DNA from: an uncultured Bacilli bacterium
GTDB lineage: Bacteria > Bacillota_I > Bacilli_A > RF39 > UBA660
Assembly (NCBI GenBank): GCA_934101625.1
Contig: CAKORV010000026.1
Coordinates: 1-16,648 of the forward strand
Direction of reading: 5' to 3'
Length of the DNA stretch: 16,648 bases
Below, piece after piece: positions 6,783 to 14,624 of the stretch; position 1 is the first letter of the stretch; each line of letters begins with the position of its first letter. A program made the translations under genes and the position numbers. Below the pieces are notes generated by a model, which saw nothing but the letters and a program-made list of their open reading frames with translations, had not been told where the DNA came from and ran no database searches.

Positions 6783-7499
6783 AATATCAAAATTTTCTAA
6801 ATAAGTATTATATGCTTTGATTTCTGGGATTCTATTATATATTTTAAATTTATATTTTTTGTTTTTTGTATGTATTAAATTTTTTATTATATGGTTTGTT
6901 AGATAAGGATTTCTAATAAGTAATGGTCCTAGAAGGTAAGTGCCATAGAAGTTTTTATATTGTATTCCTTCAAAGTTATTTTTTAGATTCATACCAGTTC
7001 CATCTTTTATTTTTAATAAAGGTTTATCTATGTCATATATTTGACCACATCTATTTTGAAAACCAATTATGTAGTTTTTAAATAATTTACTAGAAGCAGT
7101 AACACTACCAACAATTCTAAAGTCTTTCCATTTAGTATGGTATCCAAAAGTATTTAAGCAATCATATTTTTTATTATTTAAATCAATTAAATATTCACCA
7201 AATAATTCTATTGAATTACCGGTAACTAGAAAGAATTTTCCATTATCAATAGCGTCTTTTATATCTTCTTTATATTTTTGTATATCTTTAAGAACTAATA
7301 ATAAACTATTTTCTGTACCCATTCCCATATAAAACATATCATAATCATTAAAATTAATAGTATCTCCAATTGATAAAAAATGAATCTCACATTTTACATC
7401 TTGCATTTCAATAAATTTCTTTAATGCTCTTATATTACCATTTTCTCCATATAAATTAAGTAAATCATAATATAAGTGTGCAATTTTAATTTTTTGCAT
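6771..7499 (-). CDS. gatD: GatD-like glutamine amidotransferase subunit of lipid II amidase, catalytic residues altered
   Basis: With MurT, GatD normally releases ammonia from glutamine so that D-Glu of lipid II becomes D-isoglutamine. The 242-residue protein has the family start (IAHLYYDLLNLYGENGNI), MGMGTEN (58-64) and the class I amidotransferase core. At the nucleophile elbow, where CGGYQ is expected, it reads VTGNSIELFG (92-101) with no Cys. In the GTYLHGP-like motif it reads GTYLLGPLL (186-194), with Leu190 where the catalytic His is expected; GFENH is replaced by GFQNR (146-150). The ATG at 7497-7499 overlaps the end of murT by 14 nt, so the pair is translationally coupled and the identity is secure. 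Glutaminase activity looks lost; the subunit may be structural, use another nucleophile, or leave MurT with free ammonia. Confidence 0.85.
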   Translation of the reverse strand: MQKIKIAHLYYDLLNLYGENGNIRALKKFIEMQDVKCEIHFLSIGDTINFNDYDMFYMGMGTENSLLLVLKDIQKYKEDIKDAIDNGKFFLVTGNSIELFGEYLIDLNNKKYDCLNTFGYHTKWKDFRIVGSVTASSKLFKNYIIGFQNRCGQIYDIDKPLLKIKDGTGMNLKNNFEGIQYKNFYGTYLLGPLLIRNPYLTNHIIKNLIHTKNKKYKFKIYNRIPEIKAYNTYLENFDIKNS

Positions 7500-8835
7500 T
7501 AGTGATACCTTCTTTCTTTAATAGATTTTTTAATTCGATTTCTTTATCAAAACAAACACAACTATAAATATTTCCTTTAGTTTTACTTCTTAAAATATTA
7601 AATAAATCATTTTCTAGATCATTTACTAATATAATTTTATTTTTATCTATACCAGCATATATCATTCTTACATACATATCATATTTAAATCTACCAATTA
7701 AAACTATTTTATCTATTCCATCATTATTTAATTCTTCAAAATCTATATCCCATATCCAACTTATATCATTTTCACTATATCTTCTAGAAGAATTATCAAA
7801 CCCTAGTACAACTGTCTTTTTACCTTTCTCATGAATAATAAAATCTAATGATTGTTTATAACTTAAATTATTTTCATTCTTACTTGCTAGCATTTGCCAT
7901 TTTCTATTATCAAAGTTATATATATTTAATCTTTTAGGTTTGAATGCTTCATCATTTATTACTTTTAATATATCGTCATTTTTTAATCCAATTAAATTAC
8001 ATACAGCATAACTGGCAGTTGTAAAATATACTGAATATAAGAAATTAGAAGGTAAGTGTACTTTATTTTTATTAATATAAATAAATCCTTTTTCAACATT
8101 TATATTGTGGGCTAAGTAATCAATATTAGGTCTTTTAAAATCACAATTAGTACATTTATAATTTCCTATATGTCCATAGTGATAATATTCATACTTTAAT
8201 TTAGAATTACATATAGGACAATATGCACCATCTTTATTGTTTAATAAAGACTTTTTACTATAATTATTTTTATCCATACCATATGTTGTTATCTTACCTT
8301 TATGATTTAAACTCAAACTATATACAAGTGGATCATCAGCATTTAAAATTAAATGAGTATTATCTTTTATTACTTTACTAATTACATCTTTAATAAATTC
8401 TGGATGTGCATTTCTAGGTGGTTGATCTCTTGTTATATTTGTTATAATCATATGGGTTAAATCAAAGTATTTTAATGAATCTGCCATATATCTTTCATCT
8501 AATTCCATAAGAAGAACATCACCTTTAAATGAACCATCTAAATTAGTATTACTTAATATTAAACTAACTATTGCATTTAAAACATTACTTCCATTTTTAT
8601 TATAAACCACTTTTTTACCATTTTCATTTAATATCTTTGCTACTAATTCTGTAGTACTACCTTTTCCACTTGATCCAGTAATTCCTATAATAACTTTAGG
8701 ATATTTTACTTTAGAAAGACAATCTTTATATAAAAATAATGCAACAGCACCTCCTATAACAGAACCCTCTCTCTTAGTTAATTTACTCAATTTATTAGCA
8801 AGTTTACATGCTAGAATACTAATAGCTAATCTCAT
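7486..8835 (-). CDS. murT: MurT, lipid II isoglutaminyl synthase ATPase subunit
   Basis: This Mur-ligase-like enzyme uses ATP to activate the D-Glu carboxylate of lipid II for amidation. Of 449 residues, the N-terminal part has ITGSSGKGSTTE (Lys58 in the P-loop; the usual form is GTNGKTT). Further on are NITRDQPPRNAHPEF (133-147) and LNADDPLV (164-171). A zinc-ribbon insert typical of MurT has Cys206, Cys209, Cys228 and Cys231. The C-terminal DUF1727 region carries GFDNSSRRY and DISWIWDIDFE. GGTGAT precedes the ATG. It is the first gene of the murT-gatD operon and shows that the cell makes peptidoglycan. The GSSGKGST P-loop is a variant but keeps the Lys and Ser/Thr. Confidence 0.93.
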   Translation of the reverse strand: MRLAISILACKLANKLSKLTKREGSVIGGAVALFLYKDCLSKVKYPKVIIGITGSSGKGSTTELVAKILNENGKKVVYNKNGSNVLNAIVSLILSNTNLDGSFKGDVLLMELDERYMADSLKYFDLTHMIITNITRDQPPRNAHPEFIKDVISKVIKDNTHLILNADDPLVYSLSLNHKGKITTYGMDKNNYSKKSLLNNKDGAYCPICNSKLKYEYYHYGHIGNYKCTNCDFKRPNIDYLAHNINVEKGFIYINKNKVHLPSNFLYSVYFTTASYAVCNLIGLKNDDILKVINDEAFKPKRLNIYNFDNRKWQMLASKNENNLSYKQSLDFIIHEKGKKTVVLGFDNSSRRYSENDISWIWDIDFEELNNDGIDKIVLIGRFKYDMYVRMIYAGIDKNKIILVNDLENDLFNILRSKTKGNIYSCVCFDKEIELKNLLKKEGITNAKN

Positions 8836-8852
8836 TTATATCACCACTTAAT

Positions 8853-8858
8853 ATTATA
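8853..8858 (-). promoter_or_regulatory. murT-gatD -10 box
   Basis: TATAAT on the minus strand ends 17 nt before the murT ATG. A weak -35, TTTAAA (8876-8881), lies 17 bp upstream. The rest of the 8836-8979 divergent spacer shows only A/T-rich sequence. Confidence 0.5.
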
Positions 8859-8956
8859 CAGTAATTATTAATTAATTTAAATATTAAATGTAAATCAATG
8901 TAAATGAAACTTTTATCTAGTTTTGTCGAATTAAATGAATTATTTTCTAAAAATAT

Positions 8957-8962
8957 TATAAT
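8957..8962 (+). promoter_or_regulatory. -10 box for the small gene before polA
   Basis: TATAAT lies 17 nt before the ATG at 8980, just ahead of the GGTGAT ribosome site (8969-8974). No clear -35 is seen. Confidence 0.45.
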
Positions 8963-8979
8963 AAAGATGGTGATTGGAA

Positions 8980-9201
8980 ATGAATATATTTTATAGTGAT
9001 GAAACATTATTTGTAGATTTATATGGGAGTGTGGAAATGAATAAAGTAAAAAATAAAGTATTTAGTATTTTAGATGAGTATAGTATTTCTAATATTGAAA
9101 TAAATGTAGGAGAAGTGTTTGAATATAAGTCAGGTACTATTAGAGAGTTAAAAAGTGATTATAATAGAATGTATAAAGGAAATATTAAAATAATAAAGTG
9201 A
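8980..9201 (+). CDS. Hypothetical 73-residue protein
   Basis: I do not recognise this gene with certainty. ATG 8980 is chosen over the in-frame TTG at 8974 because GGTGAT (8969-8974) is well placed for the ATG. The product is soluble, with no signal or membrane segment. Its layout of alternating beta and helix (NIFYSDETLFVDLYGSV, then KVKNKVFSILDEYSISNIEINV) resembles the first part of a STAS/anti-sigma-antagonist fold, but it is shorter than STAS domains (about 100). It stops at TGA (9199-9201). It points the same way as polA, 70 nt upstream of it, but polA appears to have its own promoter. Coding status is supported by the ribosome site, the -10 box and protein-like composition. Confidence 0.6.
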   Translation: MNIFYSDETLFVDLYGSVEMNKVKNKVFSILDEYSISNIEINVGEVFEYKSGTIRELKSDYNRMYKGNIKIIK

Positions 9202-9241
9202 CCTAGATATACCTAAATTACTTTAATTTAATTTTGTTTTT

Positions 9242-9250
9242 TGATATACT
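9242..9250 (+). promoter_or_regulatory. polA extended -10 promoter
   Basis: TGATATACT is an extended -10 (TGn + TATACT, 9245-9250), ending 21 nt before the polA ATG. A weak TTTAAT (9222-9227) lies 17 bp upstream. The box is flanked by inverted copies of TATACCTA (9208-9215) and TAGGTATA (9250-9257), with outer CCTAG/CTAGG as well. This may be a hairpin terminator for the upstream gene or an operator. Confidence 0.5.
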
Positions 9251-9271
9251 AGGTATAGTGGTGAGGTAAAT

Positions 9272-11848
9272 ATGAAAAAACGTGCGATTTTAATTGATGG
9301 AAATAATTTATTATTTAGAAGTTATTATGCTACTGCATATAATGGTAATTTAATGAAAAACTCTAAGGATTTTCCTACTAATGCACTTTATGGGTTTGTT
9401 AATATGATTAATAAAATACTTAATGAAGAGAATCCTGAATATATTATGGTGGCTTTTGATAAAGGTAAAAACTTTAGACATGATAAATATGAGAATTATA
9501 AAGCTGGTAGAATTGAAACTCCTAATGATTTATTAAAACAATTTCCATATGCATATCAAATACTTGAAGCAATGGGTATAACTGCTCTTAATTTAGAAAA
9601 CTACGAAGCAGATGATATAATTGGTACTTTTGCTAGAATGGCAGATGAAAATGATTTATATGATGCAACTATTATAAGTAGTGATAAAGATTTATTACAA
9701 TTAATTAGTAAAGAAGTTAATGTTAAGTTATTAAAACAAAGTGGCTATATATTGATGAATACAGAAGTATTTAGAGAAACTTATAAATGTGATCCTATTA
9801 AAATGATAGATTTAAAAGCTTTAATGGGAGATGCTAGTGATAATATTCCTGGAGTTAAAGGTATTGGAGAAAAAACCGCAATTAATTTAATTAGTGAATA
9901 TGGCTCACTTGAAGAAGTATATAATAATATAGATAATATAAAAGGTAAAACTCGTGAAAAATTAGAGATTGATAAAGATAATGCTTTTTTTTCTAAGGAT
10001 TTAGCAACAATTTGTAAGAATGCTCCTTTAGGACTTAGTTTTGAAGATATTAAAATTAAACCTAGAAATGAAGAAGAATTAATGAATATTTATGAAGAAT
10101 TAGAGTTTTTCTCATTTATAAAAAAAGAAGGAAAGAAAGAAGTTAAAGAAAAAGTAGAATATGAAATAGTAAATGATAAAATAAATCCTAAAGATAATTT
10201 TGCTTTTTATATAGAAGTGAGTGAAGAAAATTATCATGAATCAGATATATTAGGTATGAGTATATATGATGGAGAAAATGTATATATATTAGATAAAGAA
10301 AGTATTTTACTTAATAAAGATATTTTTAGTAAAGCTTATTCTACATATGATTTAAAAAAGAATATAGTAGTACTTAATAAATTGGGTATAAATATAGAGA
10401 ATGTTAGAATAGATACTATGATAAGTGCATATTTGCTTAATTATAATGTTAAAGAAGACATTAGTTATGTTTCTAATACTAAAAACTATAATATAGAATT
10501 TTATGCTAATATGATTAAAAAGGGTATTATTCAAGATAAAGATGTATTTAATTATAATTTAGCATTGAAGAGTAAGTTTATATATGAAACAATTGATGAA
10601 TTTACAACTGAGTTAGATAATGAAGATATGTTACATCTATTTAAAGATATAGAAATGCCTTTAGTTAGAGTTTTAGCTAAGATGGAAATGAATGGTATAA
10701 GAGTAGATACTGATACTTTAGATATTATTAAAAATAAACTAGAAGAAAAATTAAATGTACTTAGTAGTAAAATATATGATCTAGCAGGTACTCAATTTAA
10801 TATATCAAGTCCTAAACAATTAGGAGAAATATTATTTGAAAAGATGGATTTACCCCATAAAGCAAAGAAGGGTAGAAATGGATATTCTACAAATCATGAT
10901 ACTTTAATGAAATTATATGATTTACATCCTATTATACCTTTAATATTAGAATATAGAAATTTAATTAAACTAATGACTACTTATATGAATAATTTAAAAG
11001 ATTATGTTATGAGTGATAGTAAAATTCATACTATATTTAAACAGGCTACTACTAGAACTGGAAGACTTTCTAGTGCTGAACCTAATTTACAAAATATACC
11101 TATTAGAACAGAAGAAGGTAAAGAGATTAGAAAAGCATTTTTACCTGAAGAAGATAGTGTTATTTTAACTAGTGATTATAGTCAGATAGAACTAAGAATT
11201 TTGGCACATATTTCTGGTTGCAAAAACTTAATAAGTGCATTTAATAATAGTGAGGATATTCATACTAAAGTAGCAAGTGATATTTATGGAGTAGATACTA
11301 GTTTAGTTACTAAGACTATGAGAAGAACTGCTAAAGCTGTTATATTTGGTATTGTTTATGGAATAAGTGGATTTGGTTTAGGAGAAAACTTAGATATAAG
11401 TCCTAAAGAAGCAAAAAAGTATATAGATAAGTATTTAACTATGTATCCTGGGGTTAAAGAATATATGGATAATATTAAAATGAAAGCTAAGGAACAAGGT
11501 TATGTTAGAACAATAATGAATAGAAAAAGAGAGATTGATGAACTAAAAAATACTAATTATATTATTGTTAAATCTGGAGAAAGAATGGCTATGAATACTC
11601 CAATACAGGGAAGTGCAGCTGATATTATTAAGAAGGCAATGATCGATGTGGATAATGAAATGACTAAGAAAGGATTAAAGTCTAAGATGTTAATTCAAGT
11701 ACATGATGAGTTAGTATTTACTGTTCCTAAAGATGAAATAGAAATAATGAAAGAATTAGTAAGAGATACTATGGAAAATGCATATAATTTAGAAGTACCA
11801 TTGAAAGTAGATGTTGAACTTGGTAGTAATTGGTATGATGCTAAATAA
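9272..11848 (+). CDS. polA: DNA polymerase I (5'-3' exonuclease plus polymerase, proofreading site degenerate)
   Basis: PolA fills gaps and removes RNA primers during lagging-strand synthesis and repair. The 858-residue protein has three regions. Residues 1-290 are the 5'-3' exonuclease (IDGNNLLFRSYYA, EADDIIG, SSDKDLLQL, MGDASDNIPGVKGIGEKTA). Residues 300-470 are the remnant 3'-5' exonuclease. Residues 480-858 are the polymerase: motif A DYSQIELR (Asp635), motif B RRTAKAVIFGIVYG (684-697) and motif C VHDELVF (His811-Glu813). In the middle domain the FDTE motif reads FYIE, and the second and third carboxylates are missing, so proofreading is probably absent, as in Bacillus enzymes. Phe692 occupies the position that favours dNTPs over ddNTPs. 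GTGAGG precedes ATG 9272. It ends 11 nt before the cation-efflux gene. Confidence 0.97.
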   Translation: MKKRAILIDGNNLLFRSYYATAYNGNLMKNSKDFPTNALYGFVNMINKILNEENPEYIMVAFDKGKNFRHDKYENYKAGRIETPNDLLKQFPYAYQILEAMGITALNLENYEADDIIGTFARMADENDLYDATIISSDKDLLQLISKEVNVKLLKQSGYILMNTEVFRETYKCDPIKMIDLKALMGDASDNIPGVKGIGEKTAINLISEYGSLEEVYNNIDNIKGKTREKLEIDKDNAFFSKDLATICKNAPLGLSFEDIKIKPRNEEELMNIYEELEFFSFIKKEGKKEVKEKVEYEIVNDKINPKDNFAFYIEVSEENYHESDILGMSIYDGENVYILDKESILLNKDIFSKAYSTYDLKKNIVVLNKLGINIENVRIDTMISAYLLNYNVKEDISYVSNTKNYNIEFYANMIKKGIIQDKDVFNYNLALKSKFIYETIDEFTTELDNEDMLHLFKDIEMPLVRVLAKMEMNGIRVDTDTLDIIKNKLEEKLNVLSSKIYDLAGTQFNISSPKQLGEILFEKMDLPHKAKKGRNGYSTNHDTLMKLYDLHPIIPLILEYRNLIKLMTTYMNNLKDYVMSDSKIHTIFKQATTRTGRLSSAEPNLQNIPIRTEEGKEIRKAFLPEEDSVILTSDYSQIELRILAHISGCKNLISAFNNSEDIHTKVASDIYGVDTSLVTKTMRRTAKAVIFGIVYGISGFGLGENLDISPKEAKKYIDKYLTMYPGVKEYMDNIKMKAKEQGYVRTIMNRKREIDELKNTNYIIVKSGERMAMNTPIQGSAADIIKKAMIDVDNEMTKKGLKSKMLIQVHDELVFTVPKDEIEIMKELVRDTMENAYNLEVPLKVDVELGSNWYDAK

Positions 11849-11859
11849 AAGGTGATATT

Positions 11860-12723
11860 TTGAATAAAGTTTTAATTAAAAGTTTATTAGTTAATTTGAT
11901 TTTAAGTATACTTAAGTTAATTGGTTCTTTTATAGGGGGTTCAATTACTTTACTTGCAGATGCTATACATTGTATGAGTGATATGTTTACAGATGTAATT
12001 AGTATCATTGGGTCTAAGTTATCTAATAAGAAACCTGATAAAGAACATCCTTACGGACATGGTAGAATAGAATATTTAACTAGTATAGTTATGAGTATAT
12101 TTATTATAATTTTATCTATTAGTACACTTATTACATCTATTAAAGGAGAAAAATTTAATACAAATATTTATGCTGTTATTATACTTATAGTGAGTATAAT
12201 TAGTAAGTTTATTTTAAGTGATTATTTAATTAAGAAGAGTAAAGAACTAAATAGTAATATTATTTTACTTAATGGTATGGAAACAAGATATGATACTTAT
12301 AGTTCTATGCTTGCTTTACTATTTGTATTACTTTCTTTAATAAGTAATAAAGGAATATTAAAGTATGCTGATATAATAGGTGGAGTTATAATTAGTTTGT
12401 TAACTATTAAAGTTGGAATAAAGTTACTTTTATCTAATATAAGTTCTATAATAGGTGAAGTAGATTATAATAAAGATAAAATTAATTTGATAAATTCTGT
12501 TATATTAGAACAAAAAGAAATAAAAAGTATTAGAAGAACAACTCTTCTTAAAATGGGTACATATTATAAAGTAATATTGGATTTAAATATAAATGGAGAT
12601 ATTGTTTTAAATGATATGTATGAAATAGAGAAGAAGATAAAAATTGATTTGAAAAAGTTAGATTTAAATATTAGATATGTTACAGTTAATTTTAAACCTA
12701 TTAATAATAAAAACTCTACATAA
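11860..12723 (+). CDS. Cation diffusion facilitator (CDF) family metal exporter
   Basis: CDF proteins export divalent metals (Zn, Mn, Fe, Co) in exchange for protons from the cell membrane. The 287-residue protein has several hydrophobic segments in about its first 200 residues, the TM2 metal motif LADAIHCMSD (His37, Asp41), and HPYGHGRIEYLTS after it. A C-terminal cytoplasmic ferredoxin-like domain of about 80 residues follows. In TM5 the usual HxxxD reads NGMETRYDTYSS, with Glu141 and Asp145, so one site ligand changes from His to Glu; the metal is not predictable from this. The start is TTG 11860, since AGGTGAT sits just upstream and no nearby in-frame ATG is better. It follows polA by 11 nt, probably in one operon, and ends at a terminator. 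Confidence 0.9.
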   Translation: MNKVLIKSLLVNLILSILKLIGSFIGGSITLLADAIHCMSDMFTDVISIIGSKLSNKKPDKEHPYGHGRIEYLTSIVMSIFIIILSISTLITSIKGEKFNTNIYAVIILIVSIISKFILSDYLIKKSKELNSNIILLNGMETRYDTYSSMLALLFVLLSLISNKGILKYADIIGGVIISLLTIKVGIKLLLSNISSIIGEVDYNKDKINLINSVILEQKEIKSIRRTTLLKMGTYYKVILDLNINGDIVLNDMYEIEKKIKIDLKKLDLNIRYVTVNFKPINNKNST

Positions 12724-12737
12724 AAATGTAGGGTTTT
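12710..12737 (+). terminator. Terminator after the CDF gene
   Basis: A 12-pair stem (12710-12721 with 12726-12737, one G-T pair, loop AAAA) ends in TTTT and includes the CDF stop codon. Confidence 0.8.
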
Positions 12738-12764
12738 AGTTTATATAAGAGTATGTTTGTAATA

Positions 12765-12792
12765 AATCTCTGCAGAAAACACTGCAGAGATT
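12765..12792 (-). terminator. GC-richer hairpin after tmcAL
   Basis: A perfect 11-bp stem (AATCTCTGCAG, 12765-12775, with 12782-12792, loop AAAACA) lies 4 nt beyond the tmcAL stop. On the minus strand only a weak T-rich tail (ATTTATT) follows, so termination strength is uncertain. Confidence 0.6.
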
Positions 12793-12796
12793 GAAT

Positions 12797-13930
12797 CTAT
12801 TTAATAATAACAAAGTTCTTTACTTCTTTATCGTAGATAGTATTATCATTAATTAAAATACCATAAATTAAACTTGCTTTTAGTTCTAATTCTAACATAG
12901 GATATTGTTGAAACTTAGTGATTATTGGTAAACTAGTTTCTTTTTTTCTTTTATTTAAATAAATTTTTCCCTTTTCTGACATACCTAATACTCTTATATA
13001 TTCTAGATTTTTATATTTAGATGCATCATCTTTAGTAAATCCTACTAATATATTAATTAATATTCTATTAATTCTATTGTAAGTAAATCTTTTTGTTTTT
13101 ATATTTTCTACTAGTTCACTTAAATTATTTGAAATGATTGCTGAATTAAATATTCTTTTTTCTATTCCTTCTGTTACTAAATGATAATTGCATAGGTTAT
13201 CTTTTTCAGATATTATTTTATATTTTAGTAATTCAAATAACTTATTTTCATCTATCATATGTATTAATTTAGTAACATCTTTAGGGACATACTTATCAAT
13301 AACAATATTATTCTTTAGTTTTTCTCTTATATTATTAGCGCTTATTATAGAATCATTGCTTTCTATATCAAGAAAGTTATTAGTTCTTTTAATAGAAATG
13401 GGTTTGATATTATACTTATTTTTAATTATTTCTTTAATATAACTTACTCCTAATAAATCATTACTATCTTTAATAGAAATATTACATAAATCATTTATAC
13501 ATTTACTTATACTAGTAGGGTAATTATAACCTTTAGAAATATATTCTTTAAGTTTATTATCAAAAGCATCATTATTTACTTGTACTTTTGCACATTTTTT
13601 TAACATATCTATGTCATTAGATTCACTACCAAATATAAGTATATCTATATTTAGTTCATTTAACATTCTTAATGAAGCATAACTAAAAGTATCAGCTGAT
13701 GAATTGCTAAAAACAAATGGTATTTCTAAAACCATATCAATGTTATTATCTAAAGCAATTTTTGTTTTATTCCATTTATCTAATACACTTACATCTCCTC
13801 TTTGAGTAAAATGTGTACTCATAGCAACAATAATAATACTATCTGGATACAATTCTTTTATCTTATTAATTTGATATAAATGACCATTATGAAATGGATT
13901 ATATTCAACTACTATTCCTATTACATTCAT
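12797..13930 (-). CDS. tmcAL: TmcAL, tRNA(Met) cytidine acetate ligase
   Basis: TmcAL (formerly YlbM) makes N4-acetylcytidine at the wobble position of elongator tRNA-Met using ATP and acetate. The 377-residue protein starts GIVVEYNPFHNGH (HIGH-type nucleotidyltransferase motif at residues 14-17). It continues with THFTQRGDVSVLDKW, GSESND, SIKRTNNF and SANNIREKL (usual form SATAIR). The length is a little under the usual ~400. ATG 13930 has GGTGA upstream and a strong promoter. It is a single-gene unit, convergent with the CDF gene and divergent from ruvA. No frame problem is seen. Confidence 0.95.
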   Translation of the reverse strand: MNVIGIVVEYNPFHNGHLYQINKIKELYPDSIIIVAMSTHFTQRGDVSVLDKWNKTKIALDNNIDMVLEIPFVFSNSSADTFSYASLRMLNELNIDILIFGSESNDIDMLKKCAKVQVNNDAFDNKLKEYISKGYNYPTSISKCINDLCNISIKDSNDLLGVSYIKEIIKNKYNIKPISIKRTNNFLDIESNDSIISANNIREKLKNNIVIDKYVPKDVTKLIHMIDENKLFELLKYKIISEKDNLCNYHLVTEGIEKRIFNSAIISNNLSELVENIKTKRFTYNRINRILINILVGFTKDDASKYKNLEYIRVLGMSEKGKIYLNKRKKETSLPIITKFQQYPMLELELKASLIYGILINDNTIYDKEVKNFVIIK

Positions 13931-13947
13931 GTTCTTTCACCAATTAG

Positions 13948-13976
13948 ATTTTATCAAAAATAAATATATTTGTAAA
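13948..13976 (-). promoter_or_regulatory. tmcAL promoter
   Basis: On the minus strand TTTACA (13971-13976), 17 bp spacer, then TAAAAT (13948-13953) preceded by TGA, giving an extended -10. It ends 17 nt before the ATG. Confidence 0.7.
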
Positions 13977-13990
13977 ATGAAAGTGTTCGC

Positions 13991-14017
13991 TTGTATTAAA
14001 TAAATATTTGTTATAAA
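13991..14017 (+). promoter_or_regulatory. ruvA promoter
   Basis: TGTTATAAA (extended -10, TATAAA at 14012-14017) ends 21 nt before the ruvA ATG. TTGTAT (13991-13996) is a possible -35 at a short 15-bp spacing. No convincing LexA palindrome is present. Confidence 0.55.
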
Positions 14018-14038
14018 ATGATTTTAGGTGAAGATTAA

Positions 14039-14587
14039 ATGATGGATTTTTTAGAAGGAAAAATTATATTTATAAATGTTGACAATGTAACTATTTTAAT
14101 TAATGGTATAGGATTTAAAATTTTCACACCTAATCCATATACATTTAAAGAAAATGAAGAAGTGAGAATTTATCTTTATAATCATATTAGAGAAGATGAA
14201 TATTCATTATATGGATTTAAAACTACGGAAGAAAGAGATATGTTTTTGAAACTAATTAGTGTTAAAGGTCTGGGACCTAAGGTTGGTATGACTATTTTAG
14301 CAAGTTCTACTATAGAAGGATTAGTAGACGCTATAGATAGAGAAAATATATTGTATTTACAAAAATTTCCTAAAGTAGGACAAAAATTAGCTAGACAAAT
14401 TATATTGGATTTAAAAGGAAAATTAGTTAAAACTGAAGGTAAAGAAGTTGTTAATGAAGAACTTACTGAAGTATTAACTACACTTGGATATAAACCAGTA
14501 GATATTAAAAGAGTAATTAAAGATGTTGATAAGAGTTTACCAATTGAAAGTCAAATAAAAGAAGCCTTAAAATTATTAGTTAGATAA
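14039..14587 (+). CDS. ruvA: Holliday junction DNA helicase subunit RuvA
   Basis: RuvA tetramers bind four-way junctions and load RuvB motors for branch migration. The 182-residue protein has an N-terminal OB fold (FLEGKIIFINVDNVTILING ... LYNHIREDEYSLYGF). Two helix-hairpin-helix motifs follow (ISVKGLGPKVGMTILAS and LQKFPKVGQKLARQIILDLKG). The C-terminal RuvB-binding domain begins near NEELTEVLTTLGY. It is slightly shorter than the usual 190-205. ATG 14039 and ATG 14042 are adjacent; AGGTGA (14026-14031) fits the first. It is separated from ruvB by a Bro-N/DinD-like gene, which is unusual. Confidence 0.97.
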   Translation: MMDFLEGKIIFINVDNVTILINGIGFKIFTPNPYTFKENEEVRIYLYNHIREDEYSLYGFKTTEERDMFLKLISVKGLGPKVGMTILASSTIEGLVDAIDRENILYLQKFPKVGQKLARQIILDLKGKLVKTEGKEVVNEELTEVLTTLGYKPVDIKRVIKDVDKSLPIESQIKEALKLLVR

Positions 14588-14624
14588 TAAATATATCCTT
14601 ATTAATTTAATAATAGGAGGCAAA

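Noticed and set aside
8819..9007. Minus-strand ORF of 62 codons over the divergent spacer
   Set aside because: It overlaps both real genes and the promoters, and has no good ribosome site.
10352..10534. Minus-strand ORF of 60 codons
   Set aside because: It is a shadow within polA, Asn/Ile/Tyr-rich, typical of A/T-rich antisense frames.
13188..13442. Plus-strand ORF of 84 codons
   Set aside because: It lies antisense inside tmcAL, with low-complexity hydrophobic translation and no ribosome site.
13970..14000. LexA/SOS box upstream of ruvA (GTTCG near 13985)
   Set aside because: Only one half-site is present; no GAAC-N4-GTTC palindrome is seen.
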